Origin: Lachnospiraceae bacterium UBA4338
Lineage (GTDB): Bacteria > Bacillota > Clostridia > Lachnospirales > Lachnospiraceae
NCBI GenBank assembly: GCA_002393735.1
Contig: DGTK01000009.1
Span: forward strand, 10,290 to 74,289
Direction: 5' to 3'
Length of the DNA: 64,000 nucleotides
Of this stretch, positions 43,514 through 51,167 are shown in pieces; positions within the stretch are counted from its first letter, which is position 1, and the number at the start of each line of letters is the position of its first letter. Made by a program: the position numbers and the translations under genes. Below the pieces are notes generated by a model, which saw nothing but the letters and a program-made list of their open reading frames with translations, ran no database searches and was not told the origin of the DNA.

Positions 43514-44398
43514 TTAATCAACTGATTCACTGTTTACAGGGAATGTGAAATACGTATCAGTGAATGGCTCGTCCTTAAGCGTAAAGTGCCACCATTCCTC
43601 ATCGAGTGGCTTAAAGCCGTGATTAAGCATAGCCTCACGAAGAATCATTCTGTTTGCATACTGCTCATCAGTAATCTCAGTATAATCCGGGTGGCTTAAC
43701 TCTCCAAAATAGTCAAAAGTACCGCCCATATCAACTTCCTTCTCAGTTTCCATATCAAAAAGTGTAAGGTCAACTGTGCTTCCTCTGCTGTGACCGGAAT
43801 GCTCAGCAATATACCCTTGCGGGAATAACACGCTCTTTTCAAGTTCAGGATAGAAATATTCCTTCATACGTGTATCATCAGTATCAAGTGCCCATGCCAT
43901 GAAATTATCTACAGCCATCTGAGGACGATATGCGTCATAGATTTTAAGTCTGTAGCCCTGTGCCATAACATCATCACTTACTTCCTGCAAAGCCTCGGCT
44001 GCTTCCTTGGTAAGAAGAGCCACCGGTTCCTCATAACCATCAATTCTGTCACCGACAAAGTTATATGTTGAATAGTATCTGATTTCAAGAATTGCATCCG
44101 GAACTGCCTCTGATAATAAAACGAAATCCGAAGAATCATTTGATAACTTTCTTCCATCTTCTAACTCTTCAACTATGATTTCATCCACTATGCTCTCATC
44201 GGTAACTTCCTGAGCAATATCTTCCACATCGTCAGCCACTTCTTCTGTTACATCTTCAGCTACTTCAGCTGCATCTTCCACGCTTTGAGTGGCAGCATCC
44301 TGAACTTCTTCACTGACATTTGAATCAGCACAGGCTCCGGCCATAATCGCCATGGTTAACAGGCCGATTCCCAGTAATCCCTTAATTCTTTTGTCCAT
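43514..44398 (-). CDS. VanX/DdpX-like D-Ala-D-Ala dipeptidase lipoprotein
   Basis: 294 residues. A signal peptide ends in M-A-G-A-C (lipobox-like, Cys 23), followed by an acidic, Val/Glu-rich spacer (about 25-80) with repeated A-E-D/D-V-E-D units. The peptidase M15D domain shows the zinc motif S-G-H-S-R-G-S-T-V-D (S-x-H-x-x-G-x-x-x-D), R-P and the catalytic E-E-W-W-H-F. VanX enzymes hydrolyse D-Ala-D-Ala. A surface lipoprotein is more likely to trim wall-derived dipeptide than to confer glycopeptide resistance, and no vanH/vanA-type ligase lies nearby. It follows the beta-lactamase-fold gene by 27 bp. Confidence 0.85.
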   Translation of the reverse strand: MDKRIKGLLGIGLLTMAIMAGACADSNVSEEVQDAATQSVEDAAEVAEDVTEEVADDVEDIAQEVTDESIVDEIIVEELEDGRKLSNDSSDFVLLSEAVPDAILEIRYYSTYNFVGDRIDGYEEPVALLTKEAAEALQEVSDDVMAQGYRLKIYDAYRPQMAVDNFMAWALDTDDTRMKEYFYPELEKSVLFPQGYIAEHSGHSRGSTVDLTLFDMETEKEVDMGGTFDYFGELSHPDYTEITDEQYANRMILREAMLNHGFKPLDEEWWHFTLKDEPFTDTYFTFPVNSESVD

Positions 44399-44425
44399 AA
44401 TTACACTCCCTCCTGTTTGGGGTTT

Positions 44426-46180
44426 TTAGAATAATAATAATTTATAAATCAATGTGAAAACCATTACCAGTAACGCATTATATCCGTTGATATAATAGTT
44501 TCCTTTTTCAAACACCGAACATTCCTCTTTTCTGCCGGTTCTTACCAAAAAGACCAGATATACAAAACTCATAACTATGCCTATGTAGTAAGTGAAACTT
44601 ACCACCATGGTAAACCTTGGGGAACCCGAAGACATGGCGGACATGCACATGCTCAGGAAGAACAGAAAATAAAAGAATATCACTGCACTTTGTATATAAT
44701 AATATTTACGAAAAACAGGAGTTTTTTTCTCATTTGCAAATCTGTTCTTAAGGAATATAAAGGCGCCCACCGGAAGGCTTATCAGCGCATACATATATGC
44801 CAAAGCCATGAGAATAAAAAGTCCGGTTTTAAGGATGAACATACCGCTTGAATAGGGAAGAATATCATAATATGCAAACTGTATCTGCGTACTTCCCCCC
44901 TCTTTATATAACTTACCCTGAATGCCGTCAATATTAATCAAATCACCACCGGCAAGAAAAGCTATGGGTTTTCCCTTGGCCATGTCAATTTGGAAAGTAT
45001 CCAGTATGCCGAGGAATGATAATTTACCGGAGGATATCATTACAGACTTGGTGTATCTTCCGCTGATATCTTCAGGGAAACTCTCTGCAATGCCGGACAT
45101 TTCTCCAAACTTCTCCTGGGAATACTTATTCCAGTAATCATTAGGTGCATACTGATTGGAAACCATGCATAAAACCGAACCGTCCTTAACATTTAAGAGC
45201 ATACCTGCTCTTGATATCATGCCAGTTCCCACGGTTCCGTATATTTCATTATTATCACCGTATTTGAATACTGCCATACCACTTGCAAGTCTCGGAGTTT
45301 CTCCGTCAAGATATAAAACCGAAGGGGTGAAAAACTCCTCTTTGGTACTCTCCTTTTCGAAAACCTCTCCGGAAACCAGTCCCTGGGCGAATATTGCCAT
45401 ATCCTGCACCGTTCCCACTACAGAAAGAGCCGGATACATTGAGGAATAATAAGGAAGTCCGTATTCCCCATTATAATTATAATACTTGGATTCCCTGTAC
45501 AAATCCCCTATATAGGTATTATCTTCATGGTTGGCTCTGACAGAAGTGTCAGTCATTCCCAAGGGTTCAAGAATATTGGCTTTAACATATGTATCAAAAT
45601 TCATATCTGATACATTCTGAACCATGTAGGCAAGAAGACATATACCATATTCGGAATATGCAACGGTTGTGCCCGGCATAAAAATCTGGTCCGGAGCGCA
45701 GTCAATAACCAGCTTATCTAAAGACACCAAATCCGCCGGATTGCTTGTATATCTGTAATAATATACATTTTGGAATCCTGCCTGATGATTCATAAGCTGC
45801 CTTACTGTAAAATCCGAGCTGAATTTTACGCCTGATTTAAATTCTTCAGGCATATATTCCATGATACTTGCATCAAGGTCTATCTTCCCCTGTTCTGATA
45901 GCTGCATAACACTTGTATATACCAAAAGGGCAGATACCGGTCCCCAGCTGTAGACTTCCTCCGGGGATACAGAATCCGTCACCATACCGTTTTCCAGATT
46001 GATATTCGAAATCTCAGCATTGTCACCATTCATATATATATATACTTCGTTTCCTGTAAACATACTCATGGTGTCATTGTCTGCTTTAACTTTAATGCCA
46101 AATTGGGATATAGTCATTAATCCCAGCAAAGCCAGACAGACATAAGCTGCTATTTTAACCTTAATCCTTTTACTCTTCAT
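44426..46180 (-). CDS. Beta-lactamase-fold membrane protein, probably catalytically inactive
   Basis: 584 residues. An N-terminal hydrophobic segment (about 9-30) exports a class C/serine hydrolase-type domain (about 40-380), and three to four transmembrane helices fill residues about 445-584. The fold is recognisable (V-M-Q-L-S-E-Q-G-K-I-D-L-D, L-M-N-H-Q-A-G-F, L-E-P-L-G-M-T-D-T). At the SxxK position the sequence is P-V-S-A, so the nucleophile Ser and the Lys are replaced. The Y-x-N motif reads Y-S-E. No other SxxK fits. A binding or scaffold role in wall metabolism, perhaps with the adjacent VanX-like enzyme, is inference. Confidence 0.82.
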   Translation of the reverse strand: MKSKRIKVKIAAYVCLALLGLMTISQFGIKVKADNDTMSMFTGNEVYIYMNGDNAEISNINLENGMVTDSVSPEEVYSWGPVSALLVYTSVMQLSEQGKIDLDASIMEYMPEEFKSGVKFSSDFTVRQLMNHQAGFQNVYYYRYTSNPADLVSLDKLVIDCAPDQIFMPGTTVAYSEYGICLLAYMVQNVSDMNFDTYVKANILEPLGMTDTSVRANHEDNTYIGDLYRESKYYNYNGEYGLPYYSSMYPALSVVGTVQDMAIFAQGLVSGEVFEKESTKEEFFTPSVLYLDGETPRLASGMAVFKYGDNNEIYGTVGTGMISRAGMLLNVKDGSVLCMVSNQYAPNDYWNKYSQEKFGEMSGIAESFPEDISGRYTKSVMISSGKLSFLGILDTFQIDMAKGKPIAFLAGGDLINIDGIQGKLYKEGGSTQIQFAYYDILPYSSGMFILKTGLFILMALAYMYALISLPVGAFIFLKNRFANEKKTPVFRKYYYIQSAVIFFYFLFFLSMCMSAMSSGSPRFTMVVSFTYYIGIVMSFVYLVFLVRTGRKEECSVFEKGNYYINGYNALLVMVFTLIYKLLLF

Positions 46181-46220
46181 ATATTACTTCTCTCCTTAAG
46201 ATATTTACCCTAAATACCTT

Positions 46221-46270
46221 AAAAGGTGTCACATAGAATGTGGTTTTAACCACCAATCACATGACACCTT
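46221..46270 (-). terminator. Terminator-like hairpin after khpA
   Basis: AAGGTGTCA (46223-46231) pairs with TGACACCTT (46262-46270). The loop has its own inner hairpin, GGTT-AACC. Minus-strand T-run is short (four T). It ends the ylxM-ffh-rpsP-khpA unit before the inserted beta-lactamase-fold gene. Confidence 0.6.
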
Positions 46271-46277
46271 AATAAAT

Positions 46278-46517
46278 CTATACAATATCTACATCAACCT
46301 GCAGATCCTGTTTAACGGCTGCCGCATTAACAACCTGGCGGATTGCCTTGGCAATACGACCTTTTTTGCCGATAACTTTACCCATATCGCCCTCGGCCAC
46401 ATGAAGTTCAATCTTAATAATATCACGACCGGATACCGATTCTGTTCTTTCAGTAACCGATACTTCATCAGGATTATCAACCAAAGCCTTAGCGATAGTT
46501 TCAACTAATTCTTTCAT
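46278..46517 (-). CDS. khpA: KhpA (YlqC) KH-domain RNA-binding protein
   Basis: 79 residues, one KH domain with the G-K-V-I-G-K-K-G-R-I-A-K-A-I-R loop (G-x-x-G). In Firmicutes it pairs with KhpB/Jag to bind RNA and affects cell elongation. It follows rpsP by 42 bp, the conserved order. Confidence 0.95.
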   Translation of the reverse strand: MKELVETIAKALVDNPDEVSVTERTESVSGRDIIKIELHVAEGDMGKVIGKKGRIAKAIRQVVNAAAVKQDLQVDVDIV

Positions 46518-46559
46518 AAGATACCTCCATCTTTTACTTATGTTCTTTATGGAAATAAC

Positions 46560-46805
46560 TTATTTCTCAATTCCTGCAAGCTTAAAGATTTTAGCTACTC
46601 TGTCTGTAGGCTGAGCACCATTGTTAAGCCACTTCTTAGCAAGTTCCTCATTAACCTTGTATGTAGCTGGATCTGTATTTGGATTGTATGTACCGATTTC
46701 TTCGATGCACTTACCATCTCTTGGTGATCTTGAATCTGCTACTACGATTCTGTACAAAGGATTCTTCTTGTATCCCATTCTTCTAAGTCTGATTTTTACT
46801 GCCAT
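46560..46805 (-). CDS. rpsP: 30S ribosomal protein S16
   Basis: 81 residues starting M-A-V-K-I-R-L-R-R-M-G-Y-K-K-N-P-L-Y-R-I-V-V-A-D-S-R-S-P-R-D-G-K, the S16 signature. Standard length. It lies between ffh and khpA. Confidence 0.98.
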   Translation of the reverse strand: MAVKIRLRRMGYKKNPLYRIVVADSRSPRDGKCIEEIGTYNPNTDPATYKVNEELAKKWLNNGAQPTDRVAKIFKLAGIEK

Positions 46806-46873
46806 TTTTCTTTCCTCCTAAATGTGAAAATATAATTAATAATATATGATTAATCCCTGATAAACTCTACGTT

Positions 46874-48220
46874 CTAAAACGGGAATCTCATCCTGCCTCT
46901 TTTGCCGCCCATAAGCCCCGGCATCTGCTTCATCATCTTCTGTGTCTGCTCAAACTGCTTTATAAATCTGTTTACTACAGATATATCAACTCCGGCACCC
47001 TTGGCAATCCTGTTCTTTCTTCTTGGATTAAGAATCTTAGGATTAGATCTTTCCTTCGGTGTCATTGATAAAACAATGGCTTCCATTCTTGCAAGTTCTT
47101 TCTCATCAATTGCGTCTTCAAGGTCAGACTTCTTTACTCCGCCTCCAAGTGGCATCATTCCTAAGATAGAACCAAGACCACCCATCTTACGCATCATCTT
47201 CATACTCTCAAGATAATCGTTAAAATCGAACTTGCCCTTCTTCATACGGGCAGCCATGTCTTTTTCTTTTTCTTCATCTACAATGGCATTCTCACTAACC
47301 TGTTCGATAAGTGAAAGCACATCACCCATACCAAGGATTCTTGATGCCATTCTGTCCGGATAGAACTGATCCAAATCAGTGAGCTTCTCACCCATACCGA
47401 CAAAAATAATCGGCTTTCCGGTAACAGCCTTACATGAAAGTGCTGCACCACCTCTGGCATCACCATCCAGTTTCGAAAGGATAATGCCATCAACACCAAT
47501 CTCATCATTAAAGCTCGATGCTACATTAACTGCATCCTGACCTGTCATGGCATCAACCACGAGAAGTGTCTGGGTAACTTCAATTGCAGCCTTAATATTC
47601 TTAAGTTCCTGCATCATTTCTTCATCAACATGAAGACGACCGGCTGTATCGAGAATTAAAACATTCTTACTATTCTTTTTTGCATATTCAACGGCAGCCC
47701 TGGCAATATCTACAGGAGACTGATTCTCTCCCATTTCAAATACATCAACGCCAACTTTCTCACCATTTACCTGCAACTGCTTAATAGCTGCAGGTCTGTA
47801 TACGTCAAGTGCCGCAAGGAGCACATTACGTCCTTTACTTTTAAGTCTTCCTGCAAGTTTTGCAGTGGTGGTTGTTTTACCGGCACCCTGAAGACCACAC
47901 ATCATAATTACTGTAAGATTACCTGCAGGTAAAAGGCTCAGCTCGGTAACTTCAGGTCCCATAAGATTAACTAATTCTTCATTAACAATCTTAATAACCA
48001 TCTGTCCCGGATTAAGACCTGTTAAGACTTCCTGTCCTACGGCCCTCTCCTCAACCTTTGCCACGAACTGTTTAACAACCTTGAAGTTAACATCTGCCTC
48101 AAGAAGAGACATCTTAACTTCCTTAAGAGCTGCTTTAACATCTTCTTCTTTAAGAAGACCTTTGCTCCTTAAGTTTTTAAACACATTCTGTAATTTATCT
48201 GTCAGGCTTTCAAATGCCAT
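46874..48220 (-). CDS. ffh: Signal recognition particle protein Ffh
   Basis: 448 residues. N domain, then G domain with G-L-Q-G-A-G-K-T-T-T (near 107-116), D-T-A-G-R-L and T-K/S-K-L-D-G-D motifs, and a Met-rich M domain with the 4.5S RNA-binding segment S-N-P-K-I-L-N-P-R-R-K-N-R-I-A-K-G-A-G. Ends in M-P-G-L-M-G-G-K. It targets nascent membrane proteins. It is 8 bp downstream of ylxM, as in Bacillus. Confidence 0.97.
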   Translation of the reverse strand: MAFESLTDKLQNVFKNLRSKGLLKEEDVKAALKEVKMSLLEADVNFKVVKQFVAKVEERAVGQEVLTGLNPGQMVIKIVNEELVNLMGPEVTELSLLPAGNLTVIMMCGLQGAGKTTTTAKLAGRLKSKGRNVLLAALDVYRPAAIKQLQVNGEKVGVDVFEMGENQSPVDIARAAVEYAKKNSKNVLILDTAGRLHVDEEMMQELKNIKAAIEVTQTLLVVDAMTGQDAVNVASSFNDEIGVDGIILSKLDGDARGGAALSCKAVTGKPIIFVGMGEKLTDLDQFYPDRMASRILGMGDVLSLIEQVSENAIVDEEKEKDMAARMKKGKFDFNDYLESMKMMRKMGGLGSILGMMPLGGGVKKSDLEDAIDEKELARMEAIVLSMTPKERSNPKILNPRRKNRIAKGAGVDISVVNRFIKQFEQTQKMMKQMPGLMGGKRGRMRFPF

Positions 48221-48228
48221 ATATTCTC

Positions 48229-48573
48229 CTACAACAAATTATATATCTTATCTTCAAGCAGCTTTAGCTCTTCGATTTCTTTCTTATTGTCATTACTCTC
48301 AATGACCCTGGTAATCTCTTTCATTCTTTCGACGTCCTGCTTCATATCCAGGAACTTCTGCAAAAGCCCAAGTTTCTCTTCATATTCATTGAGAATTTTA
48401 TCACATCTCTTAATCAGATCGTGCGCCGCCTGCCTCGATATTCCAAACTCATCAGCTATCTCTGATAAAGAACAATCGTTAAAATACGCCTCTTCATACA
48501 CTTCTCTCTGGTGCTCAGTTAAAAGCACTCCGTAAAAATCATAAAGATAACCGTTTTTAACAATATCTTCCAT
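48229..48573 (-). CDS. ylxM: YlxM family (UPF0122) helix-turn-helix protein
   Basis: 114 residues. The sigma-70 region 4-like HTH (L-S-E-I-A-D-E-F-G-I-S-R-Q-A-A-H-D-L-I-K-R) lies near 34-54, preceded by L-T-E-H-Q-R-E-V-Y-E-E-A-Y. The family always neighbours ffh or ftsY and is proposed to regulate or assist the SRP pathway. It is the first gene of the unit and is served by a consensus promoter at 48608-48636. Confidence 0.92.
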   Translation of the reverse strand: MEDIVKNGYLYDFYGVLLTEHQREVYEEAYFNDCSLSEIADEFGISRQAAHDLIKRCDKILNEYEEKLGLLQKFLDMKQDVERMKEITRVIESNDNKKEIEELKLLEDKIYNLL

Positions 48574-48607
48574 CTCAAATCCTTATCACATTTAGCCCAC
48601 TTTGCCT

Positions 48608-48636
48608 ATGATACACTAAAGATAAAAAGGTGTCAA
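48608..48636 (-). promoter_or_regulatory. Sigma-A promoter of ylxM-ffh-rpsP-khpA
   Basis: Minus strand: TTGACA (48636-48631), 17-base spacer, TATCAT (48613-48608). The -35 box lies inside the distal arm of the terminator hairpin at 48625-48658. The ylxM ATG is 35 bases downstream of the -10. Confidence 0.7.
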
Positions 48637-48658
48637 GTATTTTTTCTTGACACCTTTT
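48625..48658 (-). terminator. Terminator after the zinc-ribbon gene, overlapping the ylxM promoter
   Basis: Perfect 13-bp stem (48625-48637 with 48646-48658, arm AAAAGGTGTCAAG), 8-base loop, T-runs on both strands. It lies 30 bp after the upstream gene's stop. The arm shares AAGGTGTCA with the hairpin after khpA. Confidence 0.8.
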
Positions 48659-48687
48659 GTACCACTAGGGACGGGGGAATGTGCACA
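48658..48687. repeat. GC-rich dispersed element, copy 2
   Basis: Plus strand TGTACCACTA then core GGGACGGGGGAATGTGCAC (48668-48686). It lies exactly between the stop of the zinc-ribbon gene and the terminator hairpin. The core is identical in 19 of 19 bases to copy 1. Confidence 0.75.
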
Positions 48688-49095
48688 TTATCCGATTCGT
48701 TTACCACATCCCGCACAGTGCGGTCCGTAATTACGGAAAAGAATCCTTCCGCAGTGCGGACAGAACATTGCTCCACTTACTGCCCCAAATATTATTCCAC
48801 CTATGAGCAGCAAAATAAACAAACCAAATATAATCCAACTGACGATTGGATGTCCAAGAGTAAATAATGAAAGGAATGCAACCGGTAAAGAAGCTATAAG
48901 CATACCGCCCATAATATATCTCTTCTTTGTGAAGTCCTGAATCATCATTTTCTCACGGATCAACGCCTGAACTTTCGCGCTTTCTTTCTCCGCTTTCATC
49001 TTCTTAATATGTTCCTCAGTAAACTCTGTCCTACATATAGGACATACAGTAAGTTCATCACCAATTATTTCATTACATCTTGGACATTTCTGCAT
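48688..49095 (-). CDS. Zinc-ribbon membrane protein of unknown function
   Basis: 135 residues. Two Cys4-type ribbons bracket a membrane part: C-P-R-C and C-P-I-C at 4-21, and C-P-H-C-G-R-I-L-F then C-A-G-C-G-K at about 112-132. Two hydrophobic helices lie near 62-82 and 86-108. No domain with a known role is seen. Similar zinc-ribbon membrane proteins are common and varied in Lachnospiraceae. The gene follows the prepilin gene by 42 bp. Confidence 0.75.
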   Translation of the reverse strand: MQKCPRCNEIIGDELTVCPICRTEFTEEHIKKMKAEKESAKVQALIREKMMIQDFTKKRYIMGGMLIASLPVAFLSLFTLGHPIVSWIIFGLFILLLIGGIIFGAVSGAMFCPHCGRILFRNYGPHCAGCGKRIG

Positions 49096-49137
49096 TTTTC
49101 AATCCCCTTAATCAAAAGCAAAATCACCGAACAACTA

Positions 49138-49689
49138 CTATTTTACGTATATTACTTTACTGTCTTCAAGTTCATCGATATCGTCACTGTTGAAGTTTTC
49201 TCCATCTTTACCACCTGTGCGATCGCTCCATGCAATATAAATAGCGAAGTTACTTCCTGTATGATCTGTTACAGCACATATTATTCCGTTGGTTCTTGCA
49301 GGAGTAGACTTAATATGCTGTCTTTGATCGGAAGCCGAAGAAAAAGGATTAAATCCTACTGTTTCAATTACACTTGCCCCAAACGAACATGTATAAAATG
49401 TCGGTCCATATGCATCTAATCTAAAATCATTATCCGGAGTTGTAAAATCCGAAATCATAGTCTTATTTTGAGCATTCATATCTGCATTTATATCCGGATC
49501 CGACAACGCAATTTTAATTGCAGTATGAATACTGTCGCACAGCTGGGTATCCGAAGAAATATTAGTCTTCTCAATATACTTAATAAGCTGCGGTGCCATC
49601 ACACCGATAAGTATCGCCATAATCGCTATAACGATTATAAGTTCAACCAATGAAAATCCTTTGTTATCACCTTTAACACATCCGTTCAT
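49138..49689 (-). CDS. Orphan type IV prepilin-like protein
   Basis: 183 residues. A short basic leader ends in K-G, then F-S-L-V-E-L-I-I-V-I-A-I-M-A-I-L (from about residue 12), the class III prepilin signal with the conserved Glu at mature position 5. The rest is a soluble pseudopilin-like head rich in Asp, Ser and Thr. GGAGAAAGGA precedes the ATG. No prepilin peptidase, ATPase or secretin gene is present in the window, so its assembly machinery must lie elsewhere. XRE regulator upstream. Confidence 0.85.
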   Translation of the reverse strand: MNGCVKGDNKGFSLVELIIVIAIMAILIGVMAPQLIKYIEKTNISSDTQLCDSIHTAIKIALSDPDINADMNAQNKTMISDFTTPDNDFRLDAYGPTFYTCSFGASVIETVGFNPFSSASDQRQHIKSTPARTNGIICAVTDHTGSNFAIYIAWSDRTGGKDGENFNSDDIDELEDSKVIYVK

Positions 49690-49727
49690 AGAAATTCCAT
49701 CCTTTCTCCAAATAAAAAACCTTTACT

Positions 49728-50135
49728 CTATGACTCCATCAATCTTTTCAGTTCTTCCACTGTGTTAAAAACACCGTCCACCAAACTCATCATCTCATTA
49801 AGTCTTAATTTTTCTTTTTCATCAATCACACCATCCTTGGCGATCTCAACAAGTTCATCAGATATACTTTCCATATCCTTCGCACAGTTAAGAAACTTAA
49901 TGACTACCCTGTCCAGATTACTCAGATTATCAATACCGTATTCATCAAATAATAGAAAATCCGTCGTCACCTTAAACATACGACTGATGGCCACGATTTT
50001 ATCTGTATCCGGAACAGCCATTCCCAGTTCCCACTTGGATATTGTCTGACGGCTGATTTTGAGCTCGTCCGCCATCTCTTCCTGTGAGAATCCCTTACTG
50101 GTTCTTAAATAAAAAATCTTTTCTCCGATATTCAT
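49728..50135 (-). CDS. XRE-family transcriptional regulator
   Basis: 135 residues from the ATG at 50135, preceded by GGGGTG. An ATG six codons earlier lacks a site. The N-terminal HTH reads I-G-E-K-I-F-Y-L-R-T-S-K-G-F-S-Q-E-E-M-A-D-E-L-K-I-S-R-Q-T-I-S-K-W-E-L-G, a textbook HTH_3 domain. The C-terminal half is helical and acidic without a known ligand fold. A perfect 10-bp palindrome TGCTATAGCA (50153-50162) lies between its promoter and start and may be an autoregulatory site. Confidence 0.88.
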   Translation of the reverse strand: MNIGEKIFYLRTSKGFSQEEMADELKISRQTISKWELGMAVPDTDKIVAISRMFKVTTDFLLFDEYGIDNLSNLDRVVIKFLNCAKDMESISDELVEIAKDGVIDEKEKLRLNEMMSLVDGVFNTVEELKRLMES

Positions 50136-50176
50136 TTTCAACACCCCGTACATGCTATAGCAATTAACATATCTTT

Positions 50177-50205
50177 ATAATACATTATTAAATTTTTATA
50201 AACAA
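50177..50205 (-). promoter_or_regulatory. Candidate promoter of the XRE regulator
   Basis: Minus strand TTGTTT (50205-50200), 17-base spacer, TATTAT (50182-50177), 42 bases before the ATG. The palindrome TGCTATAGCA lies just downstream at 50153-50162, at about +8 to +17 of the transcript, a fitting operator position. Confidence 0.5.
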
Positions 50206-50254
50206 GCACTTTAATTATGCATTTTCGCAACTTACGGTTGCCCCCACTTCACCA

Positions 50255-50302
50255 TAAAAAAAGGCGAAAGCCCATGAGAATAATCTCACTAACCTTCGCC
50301 TT
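50255..50302 (-). terminator. Terminator after hicB
   Basis: AAGGCGAA (50261-50268) pairs with TTCGCCTT (50295-50302). The loop carries a small hairpin TGAGA-TCTCA, and the minus strand continues into a run of T. It begins 27 bp after the hicB stop. Confidence 0.75.
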
Positions 50303-50328
50303 ATCTTATCAAACTTTAAATTACAATT

Positions 50329-50712
50329 TTATAATGATGATAAATTATGCATATCTCCCTGTGCCAGAAGATATAAACAGTATTGATTCATACTTATTCC
50401 CTCTCTTTTTGCATGAAGAGCAAGAGAATGATGTAATGTCTTCGGTATTCGAAGTTTAAACTGTCCCGAGTATTCCGAAGAATTTGCGTCTGTCGCCGGT
50501 TCTTCTATTTTAATTCCTTCTTCTATGGCAACTGATATCCACAATTTCTTTGCATCATCTGCATTCGAAAGTGCTTCTTCCAAAGTATCTCCACAAGTCA
50601 GACAACCAGGCAACTCCGGAAACCAAACCGTATATCCACCTTCATCTGTATCTGGAATAATTTCCATTCTATATGGCAATGATAAATAATATTTTAATGT
50701 TTTATTCTTCAT
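50329..50712 (-). CDS. hicB: HicB-type antitoxin
   Basis: 127 residues from the ATG at 50712, which has GGAGG nine bases upstream. A GTG three codons earlier overlaps that site. The N-terminal partial RNase H fold shows Y-T-V-W-F-P-E-L-P-G-C-L-T-C-G-D-T-L-E-E-A-L-S-N-A. The C-terminal part (K-L-R-I-P-K-T-L-H-H-S-L-A-L-H-A-K-R-E-G-I-S-M-N-Q-Y) is a ribbon-helix-helix DNA-binding domain. It overlaps hicA by 11 bp and should neutralise HicA and repress the pair's promoter. Confidence 0.92.
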   Translation of the reverse strand: MKNKTLKYYLSLPYRMEIIPDTDEGGYTVWFPELPGCLTCGDTLEEALSNADDAKKLWISVAIEEGIKIEEPATDANSSEYSGQFKLRIPKTLHHSLALHAKREGISMNQYCLYLLAQGDMHNLSSL

Positions 50713-50947
50713 CTTTATCACCCTCCACTACTTCCTTAACAATCTCTACATAAACTCTTTTTATTGGATTATGTTGTGGAATTGTTATTGGCGGATATCC
50801 CTTCTTCCTAAACGTTGCATGACTACTACCACTTCCTGGTCTTTCCATGCAATAACCATATGCTTCCAGTATCTTTTTTAATTCTTCAAATCTTAAATTC
50901 TTATCAAGACTCTCAATTCTCTGTATTAGCTTGTCAAATTTCGACAT
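50702..50947 (-). CDS. hicA: HicA-type mRNA interferase toxin
   Basis: 81 residues from the ATG at 50947, with AAAGGA eight bases upstream. An ATG at 50962 is ruled out because it would lie at or before the predicted transcription start. A small dsRBD-like fold with the catalytic histidine in G-S-G-S-S-H-A-T-F-R-K-K-G, then I-T-I-P-Q-H-N-P-I-K-R. Toxin-first order hicA-hicB is normal. The C-terminal K-E-V-V-E-G-D-K-D-E-E overlaps hicB. Confidence 0.93.
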   Translation of the reverse strand: MSKFDKLIQRIESLDKNLRFEELKKILEAYGYCMERPGSGSSHATFRKKGYPPITIPQHNPIKRVYVEIVKEVVEGDKDEE

Positions 50948-50964
50948 ATTATTTCCTTTCATTA

Positions 50965-50993
50965 ATTATAAATGGTATCGTATATGGTGTCAA
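50965..50993 (-). promoter_or_regulatory. Consensus sigma-A promoter of hicAB
   Basis: Perfect TTGACA (50993-50988), 17-base spacer, perfect TATAAT (50970-50965). The spacer contains direct repeats on the plus strand, ATGGTATC and ATGGTGTC eleven bases apart, possible HicB sites. The rest of 50994-51115 is AT-rich with no further signal that I can support. Confidence 0.8.
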
Positions 50994-51115
50994 TTTTAAG
51001 CGCACTAAAAAAACACTAATTTAAAAATAAGAGATTTATTAATTAATGAATTATTGAAAAATTGTTATTTGAACTATATAGACCTTTGAATTATTAGAAT
51101 TTTAAAACTTTTTTG

Positions 51116-51155
51116 AAAAAAACCCCAAGGGACGAAAGCAATTAACTTTCGCCCC
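51116..51155 (-). terminator. Terminator after the UPF0210 gene
   Basis: CGAAAG (51133-51138) pairs with CTTTCG (51146-51151) and outer G/C runs extend the stem. The minus strand then reads GGGG and seven T. It begins 13 bp after the stop. Confidence 0.75.
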
Positions 51156-51167
51156 AAATGAGTACTT

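Noticed and set aside
43514..44398. Vancomycin-resistance determinant
   Set aside because: VanX-like dipeptidase alone is not enough. No vanH/vanA-type ligase or VanRS genes are nearby, and the protein is a predicted surface lipoprotein.
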